Shown here one piece after another: positions 34,949 to 43,754 of a stretch of DNA of 64,000 nucleotides (positions are counted from its first letter, which is position 1; each line of letters begins with the position of its first letter). The DNA is taken from NCBI RefSeq assembly GCF_000745345.1, contig NZ_JQNR01000005.1, positions 3,100,001 to 3,164,000 of the forward strand, written 5' to 3'. Source of the DNA: Actinacidiphila yeochonensis CN732 (GTDB taxonomy: Bacteria; Actinomycetota; Actinomycetes; Streptomycetales; Streptomycetaceae). The notes below the pieces were generated by a model. It was given only the letters and a program-made list of their open reading frames with translations. It made no database searches and had not been told where the DNA came from. The position numbers were made by a program, and so were the translations under genes.

Positions 34949-36264
34949 CGATCCTCATGACGGTCCTCGGGATAGTCGTCTTCGCCGTCGGGCTGATGAT
35001 CTCCATCGCCTGGCACGAACTCGGCCACCTCACCTGGGCGAAGATCTTCAAGGTCCGCGTGCCGCAGTACATGGTCGGCTTCGGGCCGACCCTGTTCTCG
35101 CGGAAGCGCGGCGAGACCGAGTACGGCTTCAAGGCCATCCCGCTGGGCGGCTACATCCGGATGATCGGCATGTTCCCGCCCGGTGAGGACGGCCGGGTCA
35201 AGGCCCGCTCCACCTCGCCGTGGCGCAGCATGATCGAGGACGCCCGGTCCGCCGCCTACGAGGAGCTCAGGCCCGGCGACGAGAAGCGGATGTTCTACAC
35301 CCGCAAGCCGTGGCAGCGGGTGATCGTCATGTTCGCCGGGCCGTTCATGAACCTGGTGCTGGCCTTCGGGCTCTTCCTCGCCGCCTTCATGGGGTTCGGC
35401 GTCGGCGTGACCACCACCGTCGTCGGGCAGGTCGAGGACTGTGTGATCTCCGTCTCCGACACCTCCCACCGTCCTACGGACAACCCGTGCCGGTCCACCG
35501 ACCCGGTCGCCCCGGCCAAGGCCGCGGGCCTCAGGGCGGGGGACAAGTTCCTGTCCTTCGACGGCAGGGCCGTCCACTCCTGGTCGCAGCTGTCCGACGA
35601 GATCCGCGACCACCCCGACCGGACCGTCACCGTGGTGGTGCTCCGCGACGGCAGGCAGGTCACCCTCCACCCCCACCTGACCACCAACACCGTCGCCAAG
35701 ACCGACGGCGACGGCAACCCCGTCGACGGCACCCTGAAGGCCGGCTTCTTCGGCTTCGCCCCGGCCAGCCACATCCAGCCGCTGGGCTTCACCGGGTCGG
35801 TCAGCCACATGGCCGACATGACCCGGCAGAGCGTCGACTCGCTGGTGTCGCTGCCCCAGCGCATCCCCGACCTGTGGAACTCCGTCTTCCACCACGCCCC
35901 CCGCAAGGCCGACTCGCCGATGGGCGTGGTCGGCGCGGCCCGGGTCGGCGGTGAGGTCTTCGCCATGAAGGAGCCGGCCATCGACCGGGTGGTGACCATG
36001 GTCCAGATCGTCGCCGGCTTCAACCTGTCGCTGTTCCTGTTCAACATGGTGCCGCTGCTGCCCCTGGACGGCGGCCACATCGCCGGCGCGCTGTGGGAGG
36101 CGCTGCGCCGCCACGCGGCCCGCGTCTTCCGCCGCCCGGACCCCGGGCCGTTCGACGTGGCCAAGCTGATGCCGGTCGCCTACGTCGTCGCCGGGATCTT
36201 CGTCTGCTTCACGCTCCTGGTCCTCGTCGCCGACGTGATCAACCCCGTCAAACTCGCCTCCTGA
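34945..36264 (+). CDS. rseP: Site-2-type intramembrane metalloprotease (M50, RseP/Rip1-like)
   Basis: 439 residues. The zinc motif HELGH lies in the first TM helix (IAWHELGHLTWAK), a PDZ domain occupies the middle (~185-270, GLRAGDKFLSFDGRAVHSWS), and the second zinc ligand motif is in NMVPLLPLDGGH of the third core helix. It cleaves TM segments of regulators such as anti-sigma factors after a first cut. The ATG at 34945 overlaps the dxr stop, so the two are translationally coupled. The dxr-M50-ispG order is conserved in actinobacteria. Confidence 0.94.
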   Translation: MTILMTVLGIVVFAVGLMISIAWHELGHLTWAKIFKVRVPQYMVGFGPTLFSRKRGETEYGFKAIPLGGYIRMIGMFPPGEDGRVKARSTSPWRSMIEDARSAAYEELRPGDEKRMFYTRKPWQRVIVMFAGPFMNLVLAFGLFLAAFMGFGVGVTTTVVGQVEDCVISVSDTSHRPTDNPCRSTDPVAPAKAAGLRAGDKFLSFDGRAVHSWSQLSDEIRDHPDRTVTVVVLRDGRQVTLHPHLTTNTVAKTDGDGNPVDGTLKAGFFGFAPASHIQPLGFTGSVSHMADMTRQSVDSLVSLPQRIPDLWNSVFHHAPRKADSPMGVVGAARVGGEVFAMKEPAIDRVVTMVQIVAGFNLSLFLFNMVPLLPLDGGHIAGALWEALRRHAARVFRRPDPGPFDVAKLMPVAYVVAGIFVCFTLLVLVADVINPVKLAS

Positions 36265-36374
36265 ACCCTTCGACTCCCGGGACCGGATGAGCCTCCGGGA
36301 CGGGGTGCCGTAACCTCGATCCCGGAGCCCGCCGATGACGGGACCTCGTTCCACACCATGGGGATGCCACGCAC

Positions 36375-37529
36375 ATGACCGCGATTTCGCTCGGTATGCC
36401 GGATGTTCCGACCAAACTCGCCGACCGCCGCAAAAGCCGTCAGATCCAGGTCGGAAACGTTCCGGTAGGCGGCGACGCACCGGTGTCCGTCCAGTCGATG
36501 ACCACCACCCGCACCTCGGACATCGGCGCGACCCTCCAGCAGATCGCCGAGCTGACCGCCTCCGGCTGCCAGATCGTGCGTGTGGCCTGCCCCACCCAGG
36601 ACGACGCGGACGCCCTGCCGGTGATCGCCCGCAAGTCCCAGATCCCGGTCATCGCCGACATCCACTTCCAGCCCAAGTACGTCTTCGCCGCGATCGACGC
36701 CGGCTGCGCCGCCGTCCGGGTCAACCCGGGCAACATCAAGCAGTTCGACGACAAGGTCAAGGAGATCGCCAAGGCCGCCTCCGCCGCCGGCGTCCCCATC
36801 CGGATCGGCGTCAACGCCGGCTCCCTCGACAGGCGGCTGCTGGAGAAGTACGGCAAGGCCACCCCCGAGGCCCTGGCCGAGTCCGCGCTGTGGGAGGCGT
36901 CGCTCTTCGAGGAGCACGACTTCCGCGACATCAAGATCTCCGTCAAGCACAACGACCCGGTGATCATGGTCAACGCCTACCGGCTGCTGGCCCAGAAGTG
37001 CGACTACCCCCTGCACCTCGGCGTCACCGAGGCCGGTCCGGCCTTCCAGGGCACCATCAAGTCCGCGGTCGCCTTCGGCGCGCTGCTGGCCGAGGGCATC
37101 GGCGACACCATCCGCGTGTCGCTGTCGGCGCCGCCGGCCGAGGAGGTCAAGGTCGGCATCCAGATCCTGGAGTCGCTGAACCTGCGCCAGCGCCGTCTGG
37201 AGATCGTCTCCTGCCCGTCGTGCGGCCGCGCCCAGGTCGACGTCTACAAGCTCGCCGACCAGGTCTCGGCCGGCCTGGAGGGCATGGAGGTGCCGCTGCG
37301 GGTGGCCGTCATGGGCTGCGTCGTCAACGGTCCCGGTGAGGCCCGCGAGGCCGACCTCGGTGTCGCCTCCGGCAACGGCAAGGGCCAGATCTTCGTCAAG
37401 GGCGAGGTCATCAAGACCGTCCCCGAGGCGAAGATCGTGGAGACCCTGATCGAGGAGGCCATGAAGCTCGCCGCCCAGATGGAGGCGGCCGGCATCGGCT
37501 CCGGCGAGCCGCAGGTGAGCGTCTCCTGA
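36375..37529 (+). CDS. ispG: 4-hydroxy-3-methylbut-2-en-1-yl diphosphate synthase
   Basis: 384 residues. This [4Fe-4S] enzyme converts MEcPP to HMBPP in the MEP route. The cluster cysteines are in SCPSCGRAQVD and MGCVVNGPGEA; the TIM-barrel start is SVQSMTTTRTSDI and the ADIHFQPKY region binds substrate. It lies 110 bases after the protease gene. TAACCT at 36311-36316 could be the -10 of an own promoter. It ends at one of the best terminators in the window. Confidence 0.96.
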   Translation: MTAISLGMPDVPTKLADRRKSRQIQVGNVPVGGDAPVSVQSMTTTRTSDIGATLQQIAELTASGCQIVRVACPTQDDADALPVIARKSQIPVIADIHFQPKYVFAAIDAGCAAVRVNPGNIKQFDDKVKEIAKAASAAGVPIRIGVNAGSLDRRLLEKYGKATPEALAESALWEASLFEEHDFRDIKISVKHNDPVIMVNAYRLLAQKCDYPLHLGVTEAGPAFQGTIKSAVAFGALLAEGIGDTIRVSLSAPPAEEVKVGIQILESLNLRQRRLEIVSCPSCGRAQVDVYKLADQVSAGLEGMEVPLRVAVMGCVVNGPGEAREADLGVASGNGKGQIFVKGEVIKTVPEAKIVETLIEEAMKLAAQMEAAGIGSGEPQVSVS

Positions 37530-37547
37530 CCAGCGTGCCCCGGCCGT

Positions 37548-37589
37548 GTGCCGCGCACCGGGCCCGCCGAGCGGCCCGGTGCGCGGCAC
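37548..37589 (+). terminator. Perfect 17-bp terminator after ispG
   Basis: 17 uninterrupted base pairs (37548-37564 with 37573-37589) around an 8-base loop, 18 bases past the ispG stop. Closes the dxr-rseP-ispG unit. Confidence 0.85.
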
Positions 37590-37676
37590 CTCCCGTGCCG
37601 GGCGGGGCCGGGCGGCGACCCGCCCGCGGCCCGCGCCCGGCGCACCGTCCCCCGCCGCCCACGGTGAGGCGAGCCT

Positions 37677-38522
37677 GTGTTGACCCATCCCACCGCACGT
37701 GTCCTCGAACCCGGTGACCTCGACGCGGCCCTGGCCGTCCTCGACAGCGACCCCGTCGCCAACGCCTTCGTGACCTCACGGGTCACCATCGCCGGCCTCG
37801 ACCCGTGGCGGCTCGGCGGCGAGATGTGGGGCTGGTACACCGGCGGCCGCCTCGCGTCGCTCTGCTACGCCGGCGCCAACCTTGTACCGATCTGCGCCAC
37901 CCCCGAGGCCGTCCGGGCCTTCGCGGACCGCGCCCGCCGAGCCGGCCGCCGCTGCTCCTCCATCGTCGGGCCCGCCGGCCCGACGGCCGACCTCTGGGCG
38001 CGGCTCGAACCGTACTGGGGCCCCGCCCGCGAGGTCCGCGGCCGCCAGCCGCTGCTGTCCACCCGGACACTGCCCGCCGACGTCGAGCCGGACCCGCTGG
38101 TGCGGCGGGTGCGCCGGGACGAGATGGACGTCATCATGCCCGCGTGCGTGGCCATGTTCACCGAGGAGGTCGGCGTCTCCCCGCTGGCCGGCGACGGCGG
38201 GCTGCTCTACCAGGCCCGGGTCGCCGAACTCGTCTCCACCGGCCGGGCGTTCGCCCGTATCGAGGACGGCGAGGTGGTCTTCAAGGCCGAGATCGGCGCC
38301 GTCACCCGCCACACCTGCCAGATCCAGGGCGTCTGGGTCGCCCCCGCCCACCGCGGCAGGCGCCTCTCCGAGACCGGTATGGCCGCGGTGCTCAACTACG
38401 CGCTGCGCGACGTCGCCCCGGTCGCGAGCCTCTACGTCAACGACTTCAACGCCCCCGCGCGCGCCGCCTACCACCGGGTGGGCTTCCGCGAGGTCGGTGC
38501 GTTCATGTCCGTGCTGTTCTGA
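37677..38522 (+). CDS. GNAT acetyltransferase with N-terminal DUF4081 domain
   Basis: 281 residues from a GTG at 37677 (MLTHPTARVLEPGDLDAAL). The N-terminal ~110 residues match the DUF4081 half seen in actinobacterial two-domain GNATs. The C-terminal half holds the acetyl-CoA motif QIQGVWVAPAHRGRRLSETG and the motif-B tail SLYVNDFNAPARAAYHRVGF. Acceptor unknown. It is located between ispG and another GNAT gene, as I recall for streptomycetes, and is soluble. Confidence 0.85.
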   Translation: MLTHPTARVLEPGDLDAALAVLDSDPVANAFVTSRVTIAGLDPWRLGGEMWGWYTGGRLASLCYAGANLVPICATPEAVRAFADRARRAGRRCSSIVGPAGPTADLWARLEPYWGPAREVRGRQPLLSTRTLPADVEPDPLVRRVRRDEMDVIMPACVAMFTEEVGVSPLAGDGGLLYQARVAELVSTGRAFARIEDGEVVFKAEIGAVTRHTCQIQGVWVAPAHRGRRLSETGMAAVLNYALRDVAPVASLYVNDFNAPARAAYHRVGFREVGAFMSVLF

Positions 38523-38683
38523 CCCGGCTGTTCCGGGCGGGCAGCCCTCCGCCGCGGCGGCAGGAGCCGGTTCCGGCCGCCGCCGCGAGCCGGCTTCCGG
38601 CCCGCCCCCCGGGGCCGGTTCCGGCAGCCGCGCAGGACGGCGAACCGAGGCGCGGAGGGAGAACGGACCCCGGGGGCGGCCAG

Positions 38684-38731
38684 CGGGTAGGGTCGCGCGT
38701 CATGGACCGGGTAGGGTCGCGCGTCATGGAC
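38684..38731 (+). repeat. 24-bp perfect tandem duplication of -10 box and start codon
   Basis: Two identical 24-base units (38684-38707, 38708-38731), each holding TAGGGT, eight bases, then ATGGAC. The period is eight codons, so both ATGs (38702 and 38726) are in frame with the acetyltransferase. Each unit by itself looks like a leaderless -10 plus start. Confidence 0.85.
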
Positions 38732-39274
38732 AACGTGGTGATCGCCCCCTGCGACCTCGCCGAGCGGGTGGACGAGGCGCTGGCCGTACAGGCCGTGGCG
38801 TTCGGGCTGGGCCCGGAGGAGGTCGCCATCAGGCGGCCGATCGTGCTCCGCCACCTGGCCTGCCCCGGGGCCCGGGCCCTCGCCGCCACCACCGAGCGGG
38901 GCCGGATGGCGGGGTTCGTCTACGGCATGCCCAACGACCGGGCCCACTGGTGGTCCAGCGTGGTCGAGGGCTACCTGCGCGAGCAGGCCAACGACCAGTG
39001 GCTCGACGACTCCTTCGTCATCACCGAACTCCACGTCCACCCCGACTTCCAGGGGCGCGGCATCGGCCGCCGCCTGATCACCGCCATCACCGACACCGCG
39101 CGCGAGCCGCGCAGCATCCTGTCGGCCATCGACGGCGAGAGCCCGGCCCGCCACCTGTACCGGGCACTGGGCTACCGCGACCTGGCCCGGCCGGTCCACT
39201 TCCCCAGCGCCACCCGCCCCTACGCGGTGATGGGCGCCCCGCTGCCGCTGCTGCGCCGCCCCTCCGCCACCTGA
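38702..39274 (+). CDS. GNAT-family N-acetyltransferase
   Basis: 190 residues from the first ATG (38702) or 182 from the second (38726); the two lie in a perfect 24-base duplication. Acetyl-CoA binding loop VHPDFQGRGIGRRLITAI, acceptor-side strand DSFVITELHV, and the C-terminal motif ARHLYRALGYRDLARPVHF. There is no SD before either ATG, but TAGGGT stands eight bases before each, suggesting leaderless expression. Substrate unknown. It precedes proS, separated from it by a perfect hairpin. Confidence 0.85.
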   Translation: MDRVGSRVMDNVVIAPCDLAERVDEALAVQAVAFGLGPEEVAIRRPIVLRHLACPGARALAATTERGRMAGFVYGMPNDRAHWWSSVVEGYLREQANDQWLDDSFVITELHVHPDFQGRGIGRRLITAITDTAREPRSILSAIDGESPARHLYRALGYRDLARPVHFPSATRPYAVMGAPLPLLRRPSAT

Positions 39275-39314
39275 CAGCCTCCGGCCGGGGCCGCGCGGCA
39301 GGTCGGGGCGGGAT

Positions 39315-39344
39315 CGCCTGTACCGGTGAAAACCGGTACAGGCG
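39315..39344 (+). terminator. 13-bp palindrome with GAAA loop before proS
   Basis: CGCCTGTACCGGT and ACCGGTACAGGCG close a GAAA tetraloop, 41 bases past the acetyltransferase stop and 52 before the proS ATG. It may be a terminator; as a DNA dyad it also covers where a -35 would sit for TAGCCT at 39361-39366. Confidence 0.7.
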
Positions 39345-39396
39345 GGACGGCGAACCCCGGTAGCCTCGCGGGATTCCCTCTCCCACGGAGGTTCCG

Positions 39397-41154
39397 ATGA
39401 TCCAGCGCATGTCCACCCTTCTGCTCAGGACGCTGCGCGATGCCCCGGCCGACGCGGAGACCGCCAGCCACCGGCTGCTGGTGCGGGCCGGGTACGTGCG
39501 TCGCACCTCGGCGGGGGTCTGGTCGTGGCTGCCGCTGGGCAAGCAGGTCCTCGACAACGTCACCCGGATCGTCCGCGAGGAGATGGAGGCCATCGGCGGC
39601 CAGGAGGTCCAACTGCCCGCCCTGGTGCCCCGCGAGGTGTACGAGGCCACCGGCCGAGCCGACGAGTACGGTGATCTGCTCTTCCAGGTCACCGACCGCA
39701 AGGGCGCCCGCCATGTGCTCGGGCCCACCCACGAGGAGGCCTTCACCCTGCTCGTGCGCGACGTGGTCGCCTCCTACCGCGACCTGCCCGTCATCGTCTA
39801 CCAGATCCAGACCAAGTACCGGGACGAGGCGCGCCCCCGCTCCGGGGTGCTGCGCGGCCGCGAGTTCCAGATGAAGGACGCCTACTCCTTCGACACCACC
39901 GAGGAGGGCCTCGACACCGCGTACCGGCTCCACCGAGCCGCCTACCAGCGGATCATGGCGCGGCTCGGGCTGGACCACCGGATCGTCGCTGCGGTCTCCG
40001 GGGCGATGGGCGGCTCCGCGTCCGAGGAGTTCCTGGCCCCCGCCGCGGCCGGCGAGGACACCTTCGCCGACTGCCCCGCCTGCGGCTACGCCGCCAACAC
40101 CGAGGCGGTCTCCTTCACCGCCGCGGTGCCCGCCGCCGATGCGCCCGGCCCCACGGCCGAACTGGAGACGCCCGGCACCGCCACCGTCGGGGAGCTGACC
40201 GCGCGCGCCGGCGTCCCCGCTTCCGCCGTGCTGAAGAACCTGCTGGTCAAGGTCGACGGGCAGATCACCGCGGTGGGCGTGCCCGGCGACCGCGAGGTGG
40301 ACCTCGGGAAGCTGGCCGAGCACCTCGCGCCCGCAGCCGTCGAGATGGTGACCGCGGAGGACTTCGCCGCCCGCCCCGACCTCGTCCGCGGCTACGTCGG
40401 CCCCCAGGGACTGGACGTGCCCTACCTCGCCGACCCCCGGGTCGCCCCCGGCACGTCCTGGACCACCGGCGCCAACCGGCCCGGCTGGCACGCGGTGAAC
40501 GTGGTGTGCGGCCGGGACTTCGCCGTCGACCGCTACCTGGACGCGGTCGTCGTCGAACCCGGCGACCCCTGCCCCCGCTGCGGCGCCGGCCTGCGGACCG
40601 GGCGGGCCGTCGAGGTCGGCCACATCTTCAAGCTCGGCCGCAGGTACACGGACGTGTTCGACGCCGACGTCCTCGGCGCCGACGGCCGCCCCGTCCGGCC
40701 CCTCATGGGCTGCTACGGCATCGGCCTCTCCCGCGCCGTCGCCGTCATCGCCGAGCAGACCGCCGACGACCGCGGCCTGTGCTGGCCCGCCGAGGTCGCC
40801 CCCGCCGACGTGCACGTGGTGGCGGCAGGCCGGGGTGCGGCCGAGGGGCTGGCCGACGATGCCGCCACGGCCCTGCACCGGGCCGGGCTGCGGGTACTCC
40901 TCGACGACCGGGCCGGCCTCTCGGCCGGGGTGCGCTTCGCCGACGCCGAGCTCATCGGTGTGCCCGCCATCGTGGTCGCGGGCCGCCGCGCGGCTGAGCG
41001 CGTGGTGGAGCTGCGCGACCGCAGGACGGGGGAGCGGGAGGAGATCCCGCTGCACGAGGCCCTGGCACGGCTCGCGCCCGGCGCCGGCGCCGGCTCCGCG
41101 GAGGCGGCGGCCGGCAAGGAGGGGAGCGCGGAGTCCGTCGTCGGAAGTCGGTGA
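39397..41154 (+). CDS. proS: Prolyl-tRNA synthetase (bacterial type with editing insert)
   Basis: 585 residues, class II. Motif 1 region LPALVPREVYEATGR, motif 2 TKYRDEARPRSGVLRGREF, and motif 3 GCYGIGLSRAVAVIAEQ are in order. Between motifs 2 and 3 (~240-385) lies the Ala-tRNA(Pro) editing domain of the bacterial ProS type (SAVLKNLLVKVDG). The C-terminal anticodon-binding domain ends in an Ala/Gly-rich tail. ATG at 39397 has GGAGG five bases upstream. It converges with the minus-strand kinase gene. Confidence 0.96.
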   Translation: MIQRMSTLLLRTLRDAPADAETASHRLLVRAGYVRRTSAGVWSWLPLGKQVLDNVTRIVREEMEAIGGQEVQLPALVPREVYEATGRADEYGDLLFQVTDRKGARHVLGPTHEEAFTLLVRDVVASYRDLPVIVYQIQTKYRDEARPRSGVLRGREFQMKDAYSFDTTEEGLDTAYRLHRAAYQRIMARLGLDHRIVAAVSGAMGGSASEEFLAPAAAGEDTFADCPACGYAANTEAVSFTAAVPAADAPGPTAELETPGTATVGELTARAGVPASAVLKNLLVKVDGQITAVGVPGDREVDLGKLAEHLAPAAVEMVTAEDFAARPDLVRGYVGPQGLDVPYLADPRVAPGTSWTTGANRPGWHAVNVVCGRDFAVDRYLDAVVVEPGDPCPRCGAGLRTGRAVEVGHIFKLGRRYTDVFDADVLGADGRPVRPLMGCYGIGLSRAVAVIAEQTADDRGLCWPAEVAPADVHVVAAGRGAAEGLADDAATALHRAGLRVLLDDRAGLSAGVRFADAELIGVPAIVVAGRRAAERVVELRDRRTGEREEIPLHEALARLAPGAGAGSAEAAAGKEGSAESVVGSR

Positions 41155-41260
41155 GCCGTTCGCGGAGGGCCCGCTCCGCTCAGGCGCCGGATGAGCCCTC
41201 GGTCCGTACCGCCGGCCGCCGGGCATAGCCCGTCGAACCGGGCCCGGTGTCCGGGCGGGA

Positions 41261-41310
41261 CCGGGCGGAACGGCGGCGCGGCGATCCGGGCGGAACGGCG
41301 GCGCGGCGAT
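41261..41310 (+). repeat. 25-bp perfect tandem repeat between convergent genes
   Basis: CCGGGCGGAACGGCGGCGCG plus GCGAT occurs twice head-to-tail (41261-41285 and 41286-41310), followed by CCGGGC of a third copy. It lies just outside the end of the kinase gene. Confidence 0.8.
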
Positions 41311-41322
41311 CCGGGCCGGGCG

Positions 41323-42267
41323 TCACAGCAGGCCGGCGAACTCCAGCAGCAGCTCGCCGTCCTTGCGCCCGCCCACCGACAGGTACCAGACGCCCGCCTC
41401 CACCGCGCGGAAGACCGACCACCCGCGCAGCCGGTCGGCGGGCACCTCAAGCGCCTCGGACAACTCGGCGAGCCGGCGGCGGGCCGCCGCCCGGGCACCC
41501 GGCTTGGCCACCAGCGTGGCCAGCCGGTCCTTGGCCAGCCAGGCCAGGTCGAAGGCCCGCTCACCCACCAGCGGCTTCGGGTCGATCGCCAGCCACGGCC
41601 TGCGGTCCGCGGCCAGCACGTTGCCGTGGTGGAAGTCGCCGTGCAGCAGCACCTCCTCCGGCGGGCTGCCCGCCAGCCAGCCGTGCAGCTCCAGGGCCTC
41701 GTCCACCAGCGGCGCGGCGTCCGCCGCGCAGGGCTGCTCCCGCCGCTTCCGGAGCAGCTCCGCCAGCGCCCCGGTGCGATCGGGCACCGTGGTGAAGGGG
41801 TGGCCCTCGGCGGGCGGCACCCACAGCCGCTGGAGCAGCCCGGTCGCCTCCAGCATCGCCCTGGCCTCGGCCAGCGACCGCAGCGAGACGTCCGCGTGCA
41901 GCCGCTCCAGCAGCATGGCCCCCGACTCCGGCTCGACCCGCAGCAGCCGCGCCGCCCCGCGCCCGTCCCAGTGCGCGAGCGCCGCGTGCTCCTGAGCCGT
42001 CTCCCGGTTGACCATGCCGACCTTGAGCACGGCCGGTGTGCCGTCCTGCGTCCGGACCAGCACGATCATGCTGATCCGGCCGCCCGCGGCGAAGACCCGT
42101 TCGGCGGTCAGCTCCCAGCGTTCCAGCAGCCCCGCCACCGTCTCCGGCAGCGCGGCCAGCCAAGCCCGGCCCGCTTCCCCCTCCCACTCCGCCACCGTGC
42201 GGGCCAGCCGCTCGGGGGGTTCCAGGGAGACTGGTGCCGGATCGCCGTGCTGCTGGGCTGGACCCAT
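41323..42267 (-). CDS. Aminoglycoside/hydroxyurea-type phosphotransferase
   Basis: 314 residues, APH(6)/hydroxyurea kinase branch of the kinase-like fold. The catalytic loop is VLLHGDFHHGNVLAA and the DFG-equivalent metal motif is AIDPKPLVGERAFDLAWL. The nucleotide-binding N-lobe shows TPAVLKVGMVNRE. Streptomycin 6-kinases of this family confer resistance; many streptomycete copies are uncharacterised. It is chromosomal and core-located rather than beside a biosynthetic cluster, so the substrate stays open. ATG at 42267 follows GGAGGGAA-like purines. Confidence 0.82.
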   Translation of the reverse strand: MGPAQQHGDPAPVSLEPPERLARTVAEWEGEAGRAWLAALPETVAGLLERWELTAERVFAAGGRISMIVLVRTQDGTPAVLKVGMVNRETAQEHAALAHWDGRGAARLLRVEPESGAMLLERLHADVSLRSLAEARAMLEATGLLQRLWVPPAEGHPFTTVPDRTGALAELLRKRREQPCAADAAPLVDEALELHGWLAGSPPEEVLLHGDFHHGNVLAADRRPWLAIDPKPLVGERAFDLAWLAKDRLATLVAKPGARAAARRRLAELSEALEVPADRLRGWSVFRAVEAGVWYLSVGGRKDGELLLEFAGLL

Positions 42268-42530
42268 CGTGTCGCGTTCCCTCCGTGAAGTCGTGCCCGG
42301 TCGCCCGAGGCGGGCAGGACCGCCGCACGTGGCATCGGCTCAAGGGGAGGCAGCGGCGCGGGCGGGCACGCCGTTCCCGCGACAGGCCGTTCCCGCGACA
42401 TGCCGAGCCCGTATGCACCGTTCCCGCGGCGGCCTGTCCCGACACGCGCCGCCCCGGCGCCGCGGACCCGTTCGGGCAGCCGCGGACCCGTCCCCCCGGC
42501 GCCGCGAGGCGTGGACGGGTGCGCCGCGGC

Positions 42531-42956
42531 TCAGCCGTTCTGCTCCGCCAGACCCGGGAAGGCTACGCTGCCGCCGCGCCAGCCCACCGCGCGCACCGCC
42601 GCGGCGCGCAGCGCGCCGGCCGCGTCCCGCCGGACGCCCCCTGTCGCGGCCGCCACGAGGTCGCCGTACGCGCCCGCCACTCCGTCCTCCAGGTACGCGG
42701 CCAGCCGCGCGGCGTCCTTCGGTGAGCCCACCGCGAAGGGCAGCCGGTAGGAGGCGGCCGCCGCCACCGGCACCCCGCCGAGGTCCGCGACGGTCCGCGC
42801 CATCGCGTCGCGGGCGGCGCGGTGCGCGTCGTACCCCTGCTGCGCCGACGCCTGCCGGTCCGCCCCCGCCTGGCCGCCGACCACGCCGTAGCCGTAGACC
42901 GCCGCGTGCTCGGCCGCCAACACGGCCTGCGCCGCCGCCAGGACCGTGCCGCTCAT
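42531..42956 (-). CDS. DUF4439 ferritin-like domain protein
   Basis: 141 residues. Four-helix pattern with AAEHAAVYGYGVVGGQ and DAHRAARDAM, typical of the DUF4439 ferritin-like family; metal binding is not assured because only some carboxylate/His positions are visible. Its ATG overlaps the stop of the lipoprotein gene (ATGA), so the pair are translationally coupled and probably work together at the cell envelope. Function unknown. Confidence 0.85.
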   Translation of the reverse strand: MSGTVLAAAQAVLAAEHAAVYGYGVVGGQAGADRQASAQQGYDAHRAARDAMARTVADLGGVPVAAAASYRLPFAVGSPKDAARLAAYLEDGVAGAYGDLVAAATGGVRRDAAGALRAAAVRAVGWRGGSVAFPGLAEQNG

Positions 42957-43447
42957 GCCGCCGCCTTCCCGCCGGAGCCCTGGCCCAGCAGCGCCGCGTG
43001 GGCCGCGCCCGCCGCGGCCACCGAGGCCAGCAGCCGCGCCAGCTGTCCAGGGGCGTCAAGCAGCGCCGCGGCCCGGCGGTCGGCGAGCGTCCGCTCGGCC
43101 GTGGCGAGCTGGGCCAGCACCGCGCCCTCGGCGGCGGGCAGCTTCGGGGCCGTGCCGGCCGCGGCGCTCCCCGGGGCCGGCGCCCGGCCGCCGAAGGCCG
43201 CCGCGTGCCGGGCCGTCTCCGCGCGCAGCGGGGCCAACCGGGCGGCGAGCCCCGGATGGGCGGCGGCCGCCGCGTCGTACCGCAGGGCCAGCTCCTGGCT
43301 GTCCCGAGCCGCCTGCCGTCGTACCGCCGCCCCGGGGTCCGCCGTGGCGGGGGAGGCGTCCGCGGCCCGCCCGCGGCCGGAACAGCCGGCCAGCAGACCG
43401 GCCGTCGTGAAGGCCACGGCGCTACGCCGGGTCAGCTTGGGGATCAT
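42953..43447 (-). CDS. Secreted lipoprotein, possibly Tat-exported
   Basis: 164 residues. MIPKLTRRSAVAF, a hydrophobic segment and the lipobox LAGC (Cys22) give a lipoprotein signal; the twin Arg before the hydrophobic part suggests Tat export. The mature part is Ala-rich and helical with regular Leu/Ala spacing, like the ferritin-like partner. It starts with no SD: a promoter -10 TACACT ends six bases before the ATG, so the mRNA is probably leaderless. It is coupled to the DUF4439 gene. Confidence 0.75.
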   Translation of the reverse strand: MIPKLTRRSAVAFTTAGLLAGCSGRGRAADASPATADPGAAVRRQAARDSQELALRYDAAAAAHPGLAARLAPLRAETARHAAAFGGRAPAPGSAAAGTAPKLPAAEGAVLAQLATAERTLADRRAAALLDAPGQLARLLASVAAAGAAHAALLGQGSGGKAAA

Positions 43448-43453
43448 GGCGGG

Positions 43454-43482
43454 AGTGTATTGCCCGCCCGGGCACGTGTCGG
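43454..43482 (-). promoter_or_regulatory. Promoter of the lipoprotein-DUF4439 pair
   Basis: Read on the minus strand: CCGACA (43482-43477), a 17-base spacer, TACACT (43459-43454), then six bases to the ATG at 43447. A good vegetative-type promoter predicting a leaderless transcript. Confidence 0.65.
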
Positions 43483-43754
43483 CGAAGACCGAGCCCCTTC
43501 CGACCGGAGTCCCGGCCGGAGTCCGGCCGGAGCCGAGAGGCGCGGCCACGGGAGAGGCCGCGGGCGTGCGGGGACGAGCAGGGCTCGTGGGACCTGGGCG
43601 GGACGTGGGCGGGGTCGCGCGGGCGGGCGGCGGGGACCGGAATCCGCACGGGGGAGCGGGCCCCGACGGGGGAGGACGGAAGAGGCGGAACCGGGGAGAA
43701 TCGGCGGCAAAGGGGGTGAACCGGGCCGAGGCGGACCAGGGGGCCGCGCCTCGG

